NCBI GenBank assembly: GCA_007121575.1
Contig: SKKJ01000005.1
Location: forward strand, 1 to 9,049
Length of the DNA stretch: 9,049 bases
Direction of reading: 5' to 3'
Source: Natronomonas sp.
GTDB taxonomy: Archaea; Halobacteriota; Halobacteria; Halobacteriales; Haloarculaceae
Positions 7,349 through 9,049 of the stretch are shown in pieces. The position numbers and the translations under genes were made by a program. The notes beneath the pieces were generated by a model. The model was not told where the DNA came from. It searched no databases and saw nothing but the letters and a program-made list of their open reading frames with translations. Each line of letters opens with the position of its first letter. The stretch's first letter is position 1.

Positions 7349-7400
7349 GGTACCGTCACCCGAGTACGGTATCGACACCGGACCGCAGGTACCGACACCG
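7349..7400. repeat. Three spaced direct repeats in the divergent mutS promoter region
   Basis: Three copies of a 13-base unit stand at 7349-7361 (GGTACCGTCACCC), 7368-7380 (GGTATCGACACCG) and 7388-7400 (GGTACCGACACCG). Their starts are 19 and 20 bases apart, close to two DNA turns, so all copies face roughly the same side of the helix. They lie between the mutS TATA-like element and the start codon of the gene at 7429, so they could be an array of protein-binding sites acting on one or both genes. A shorter pair, TCACCGG at 7322-7328 and 7337-7343, brackets the mutS TATA-like element. Confidence 0.6.
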
Positions 7401-7428
7401 TTTTCGGCTGTTCGGTCAAACGGTTCGT

Positions 7429-7848
7429 ATGGCAGATGAGGAGTACGAGACGATCACACTCGCTTTCGAACTGAAAGCGTTAGAGCGGCTCGTCAATCCC
7501 TCAGGAGTGATCCGCGATACCCAACGGTGGACGAGCCATCTCGGTATCGTGAGCGACGAGCCGACACATCTGGTCAGAAAGCGGGCGCGAGACTACGGGT
7601 TCAATCCGGATTTCCTCCCGGGACCACGGGAAAAGCCAGCGAGCCTCGTGAAGATCAAAAACCAACCGGAACACCACGCCGACAGATACATTCTCGTCTC
7701 CGTCGACGAGGCGATCCGTGACGCGGCCGAGCGAGCCGGCTGGGAGTACCGCAAGCTGGAAGAGGCCGCAGAAACTGCCGGGTGGCAGCTGGCTACTGAG
7801 CCGGAAGAGGAGAATAAAGGGGATGATGAGCGGACGGGCTGGCCGTAG
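7429..7848 (+). CDS. Small acidic DUF7124-type haloarchaeal protein of unknown function
   Basis: The 139-residue protein is acidic and soluble, with no signal peptide or membrane helix. It opens with a conserved-looking TLAFELKALERLVNP segment (about 10-24), continues with a central part (about 30-95) mixing basic and hydrophobic residues, and ends with GWEYRKLEEAAETAGW (104-119) before a charged, probably disordered tail. The pattern resembles the haloarchaeal DUF7124 family as I recall it; this is a tentative match and no function is known. The frame is open upstream to 7282, but the ATG at 7429 is preferred because the upstream part would overlap mutS and read through the repeat array with a basic, un-haloarchaeal composition. 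It is transcribed away from mutS, so shared regulation is possible. No strong TATA box was found; the best spacing match is T-rich DNA near 7400-7406. Confidence 0.75.
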   Translation: MADEEYETITLAFELKALERLVNPSGVIRDTQRWTSHLGIVSDEPTHLVRKRARDYGFNPDFLPGPREKPASLVKIKNQPEHHADRYILVSVDEAIRDAAERAGWEYRKLEEAAETAGWQLATEPEEENKGDDERTGWP

Positions 7849-7923
7849 ATAGTGTGATCCGATGGCGACATCGATAGGGTACGAGAATAGATGAGAACGG
7901 GCCGAATCATCGAACGTCGGTAC

Positions 7924-7930
7924 ATTTAAC
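7924..7930 (+). promoter_or_regulatory. TATA box of the mgtE gene pair
   Basis: ATTTAAC is centred 27 bases before the ATG at 7954 in a 105-base gap after the DUF7124-type gene. There is no Shine-Dalgarno site, so a leaderless mRNA is expected, and the two transporter genes have their own promoter. Confidence 0.55.
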
Positions 7931-7933
7931 AAG

Positions 7934-7948
7934 AGACTGCGATAGTCT
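7934..7948. promoter_or_regulatory. Inverted repeat between TATA box and mgtE start, candidate operator
   Basis: AGACT-GCGAT-AGTCT is a perfect 5-base inverted repeat with a 5-base centre. It starts four bases after the TATA element and ends five bases before the ATG, so a bound protein would block polymerase loading or initiation. A metal-responsive repressor would fit the downstream genes, but the regulator is unknown and arms this short can occur by chance. Confidence 0.35.
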
Positions 7949-7953
7949 GTAAT

Positions 7954-8526
7954 ATGACCTTCCGGGAGGGATTTTGGTCAATATATCGCGAAGCGATACC
8001 GGTTCTACTGATCGCGCTTCTCGGGGGACTGTTTGCAGGTCTCGTTCTCGAAGAGATTATCGAAAGTGTCGCCCAATTTCCGGGCTTGTTGGTGATGATC
8101 CCGGTATTTCTTGCGACCCGTGGAAACGTCTATGGAGCACTCGTAGGAAGGATTGCCAGTGGCCTTCATCAAGGATTGCTCGAACCGCGGTTCGAATACA
8201 ACGAACGACTGGTGAACGCCGTCCTCGCATCGTTTATTAACGGTATCGGGATCTCGATCACGATCGGCGTTATCACGTGGATCGGTCTAACGTTACTGCC
8301 GGGATGGGAAGTGGCACCGTTGAGTCATTTGGTAGGAATTATGCTCATTTCGGGAGTTCTGACATCGTTCGTGCTTATTTTTGGGCTATTAGCGCTGCTC
8401 TTTGCCGGCTATAAGCTCGGATACGATCCCGATAATCTCGTCGGACCGATCGTCACGACATTGGGCGATGTCTTCGGGATGTTGTTTTTGCTTATCGCGA
8501 TATATGTCGTCGGAGTGTTGCTCTGA
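7954..8526 (+). CDS. mgtE: MgtE/SLC41-type divalent cation transporter, first membrane half
   Basis: The 190-residue hydrophobic protein is a single MgtE integral-membrane domain with five probable helices at about 15-33, 43-56, 86-114, 124-154 and 163-190. The loop after the second helix, IPVFLATRGNVYGALVGR (49-66), matches the family's conserved P...GN.G...R pore segment. The YDPDN..GPIVTTLGD stretch (157-172) corresponds to the last helix of bacterial MgtE, where an acidic residue binds Mg2+ in the pore; Asp172 is the likely equivalent. Bacterial MgtE carries an N-domain and CBS pair that sense cytosolic Mg2+; both are missing here. The stop overlaps the start of a second half by one base, so the two polypeptides probably pair to make the pore that bacterial MgtE builds as a homodimer. 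The exact ion (Mg2+ or another divalent) is inferred. Confidence 0.9.
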   Translation: MTFREGFWSIYREAIPVLLIALLGGLFAGLVLEEIIESVAQFPGLLVMIPVFLATRGNVYGALVGRIASGLHQGLLEPRFEYNERLVNAVLASFINGIGISITIGVITWIGLTLLPGWEVAPLSHLVGIMLISGVLTSFVLIFGLLALLFAGYKLGYDPDNLVGPIVTTLGDVFGMLFLLIAIYVVGVLL

Positions 8527-9049
8527 TGGTCGTTCCGTCGGGGTCGCTGGGAAGTTGGAACACGAAGGCGATCGTATCCAACATGTTCCCGCTGTTAGTG
8601 ATTCTTTCAATCGTCGTCCTCTTCGCAGGGTTAGTGCTCGAAAGCGCTGAAGAGAATTTGGAGGAATTCGCCCTGCTCGCGGTAATGGTTCCGACGATGG
8701 TTGATATGGGAGGAAACCTCGGTGCGATCCTTTCATCGCGACTCTCGACACGGCTTCATCTGGGGACCACAGAGTTCGACGCGAGAGATCGAGTTCTGTG
8801 GGCCAATATCGCGGCTATTTTCGCGTTAGCTGCCACCATCTTTACCGCACTCGCGCTGGGTGCGTGGCTCCTTGGGGGTATTATTGGCGCAGAATTGGCG
8901 CTCACCGATCTGTTAGTTATCTCACTGACCAGTGGAATGCTCTTGGCAATCATCGCGGTTATTTTCAGTATCGGAGCGACCTATGGATCCTACCGACTTG
9001 GAATCGACCCGGACGACACGACGATTCCGATCGTCACGAACGTCGTCGA
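8526..9049 (+). CDS. mgtE: MgtE/SLC41-type divalent cation transporter, second membrane half (cut by window end)
   Basis: Translation from the ATG at 8526, which shares its A with the previous gene's TGA, stays open for 174 codons to the window edge, so the C-terminus is missing. After about 18 polar residues there are probable helices at about 20-38, 47-58, 91-118 and 127-156. The pore segment VPTMVDMGGNLGAILSSR (55-72) keeps the full GGN motif, closer to the MgtE consensus than the first half. The final GIDPDDTTIPIVTNVV stretch leads into the last helix, whose key acidic residue falls at or just beyond the cut. The overlapping stop and start point to translational coupling and a 1:1 heteromeric transporter. 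In archaea a TrkA-C-domain regulatory gene sometimes lies nearby, as I recall; that cannot be seen here. Confidence 0.92.
   Translation, partial: MVVPSGSLGSWNTKAIVSNMFPLLVILSIVVLFAGLVLESAEENLEEFALLAVMVPTMVDMGGNLGAILSSRLSTRLHLGTTEFDARDRVLWANIAAIFALAATIFTALALGAWLLGGIIGAELALTDLLVISLTSGMLLAIIAVIFSIGATYGSYRLGIDPDDTTIPIVTNVV

Noticed and set aside
7349..7400. Spaced repeats considered as a small CRISPR array.
   Set aside because: Units are only 13 bases with 6-7 base gaps and small differences, far from CRISPR repeat and spacer lengths, and no cas gene is present.
7282..7428. Upstream extension of the DUF7124-type gene to an ATG at 7282.
   Set aside because: It would overlap the start of mutS, read through the repeat array and add a basic, Pro/Arg/Tyr-rich leader; the ATG at 7429 begins the acidic, family-like sequence.
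1..9049. Search for tRNA, rRNA, insertion sequence ends, integrase or replication origin signals.
   Set aside because: No cloverleaf-like segment, transposase motif, long terminal inverted repeats or origin-type repeat cluster was recognised.

Overview
The window is a piece of haloarchaeal (class Halobacteria) chromosome. The predicted proteins are rich in Asp and Glu, and several match families I know only or mainly from haloarchaea: the HVO_2922/YegP-type repeat protein, a DUF6735-type protein and a DUF7124-type protein. Most start codons have no Shine-Dalgarno sequence but sit about 26-28 bases after an archaeal TATA-like box, the usual picture for leaderless haloarchaeal mRNAs. The base composition is moderate rather than extremely GC-rich, so a lower-GC genus is likely; I cannot name it.

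Layout from left to right. Bases 1-186 are AT-rich and appear to be a promoter region. They feed a two-gene unit: a 400-residue membrane protein with four predicted helices, a charged linker and three YegP (DUF1508) repeats, then a 120-residue soluble protein made of two more of the same repeats. Next are two single genes with their own leaderless promoters: a site-2-type (M50) intramembrane metalloprotease with a C-terminal CBS pair, and a DUF6735-type protein of unknown role.

The centre is a genome-maintenance block. nucS (EndoMS mismatch endonuclease, + strand) runs tail to tail into a full-length mutS (- strand), so the non-canonical and canonical mismatch-recognition proteins are immediate neighbours. 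No mutL follows mutS in the window. A 122-base divergent region between mutS and a small DUF7124-type gene carries three spaced 13-base direct repeats that look like an operator array.

The right end holds two translationally coupled genes, each encoding one MgtE (SLC41-type) membrane domain. Together they should form a Mg2+/divalent-cation channel or transporter without the bacterial N-terminal and CBS sensor domains. A short palindrome lies between the TATA box and the first start codon. The second gene is cut by the window edge.

No RNA gene, insertion sequence, CRISPR array or integrase was seen. The points most worth a second look are the CdpA-like architecture of the first gene, the nucS/mutS pairing, and the two candidate operators in front of the DUF7124-type gene and mgtE.
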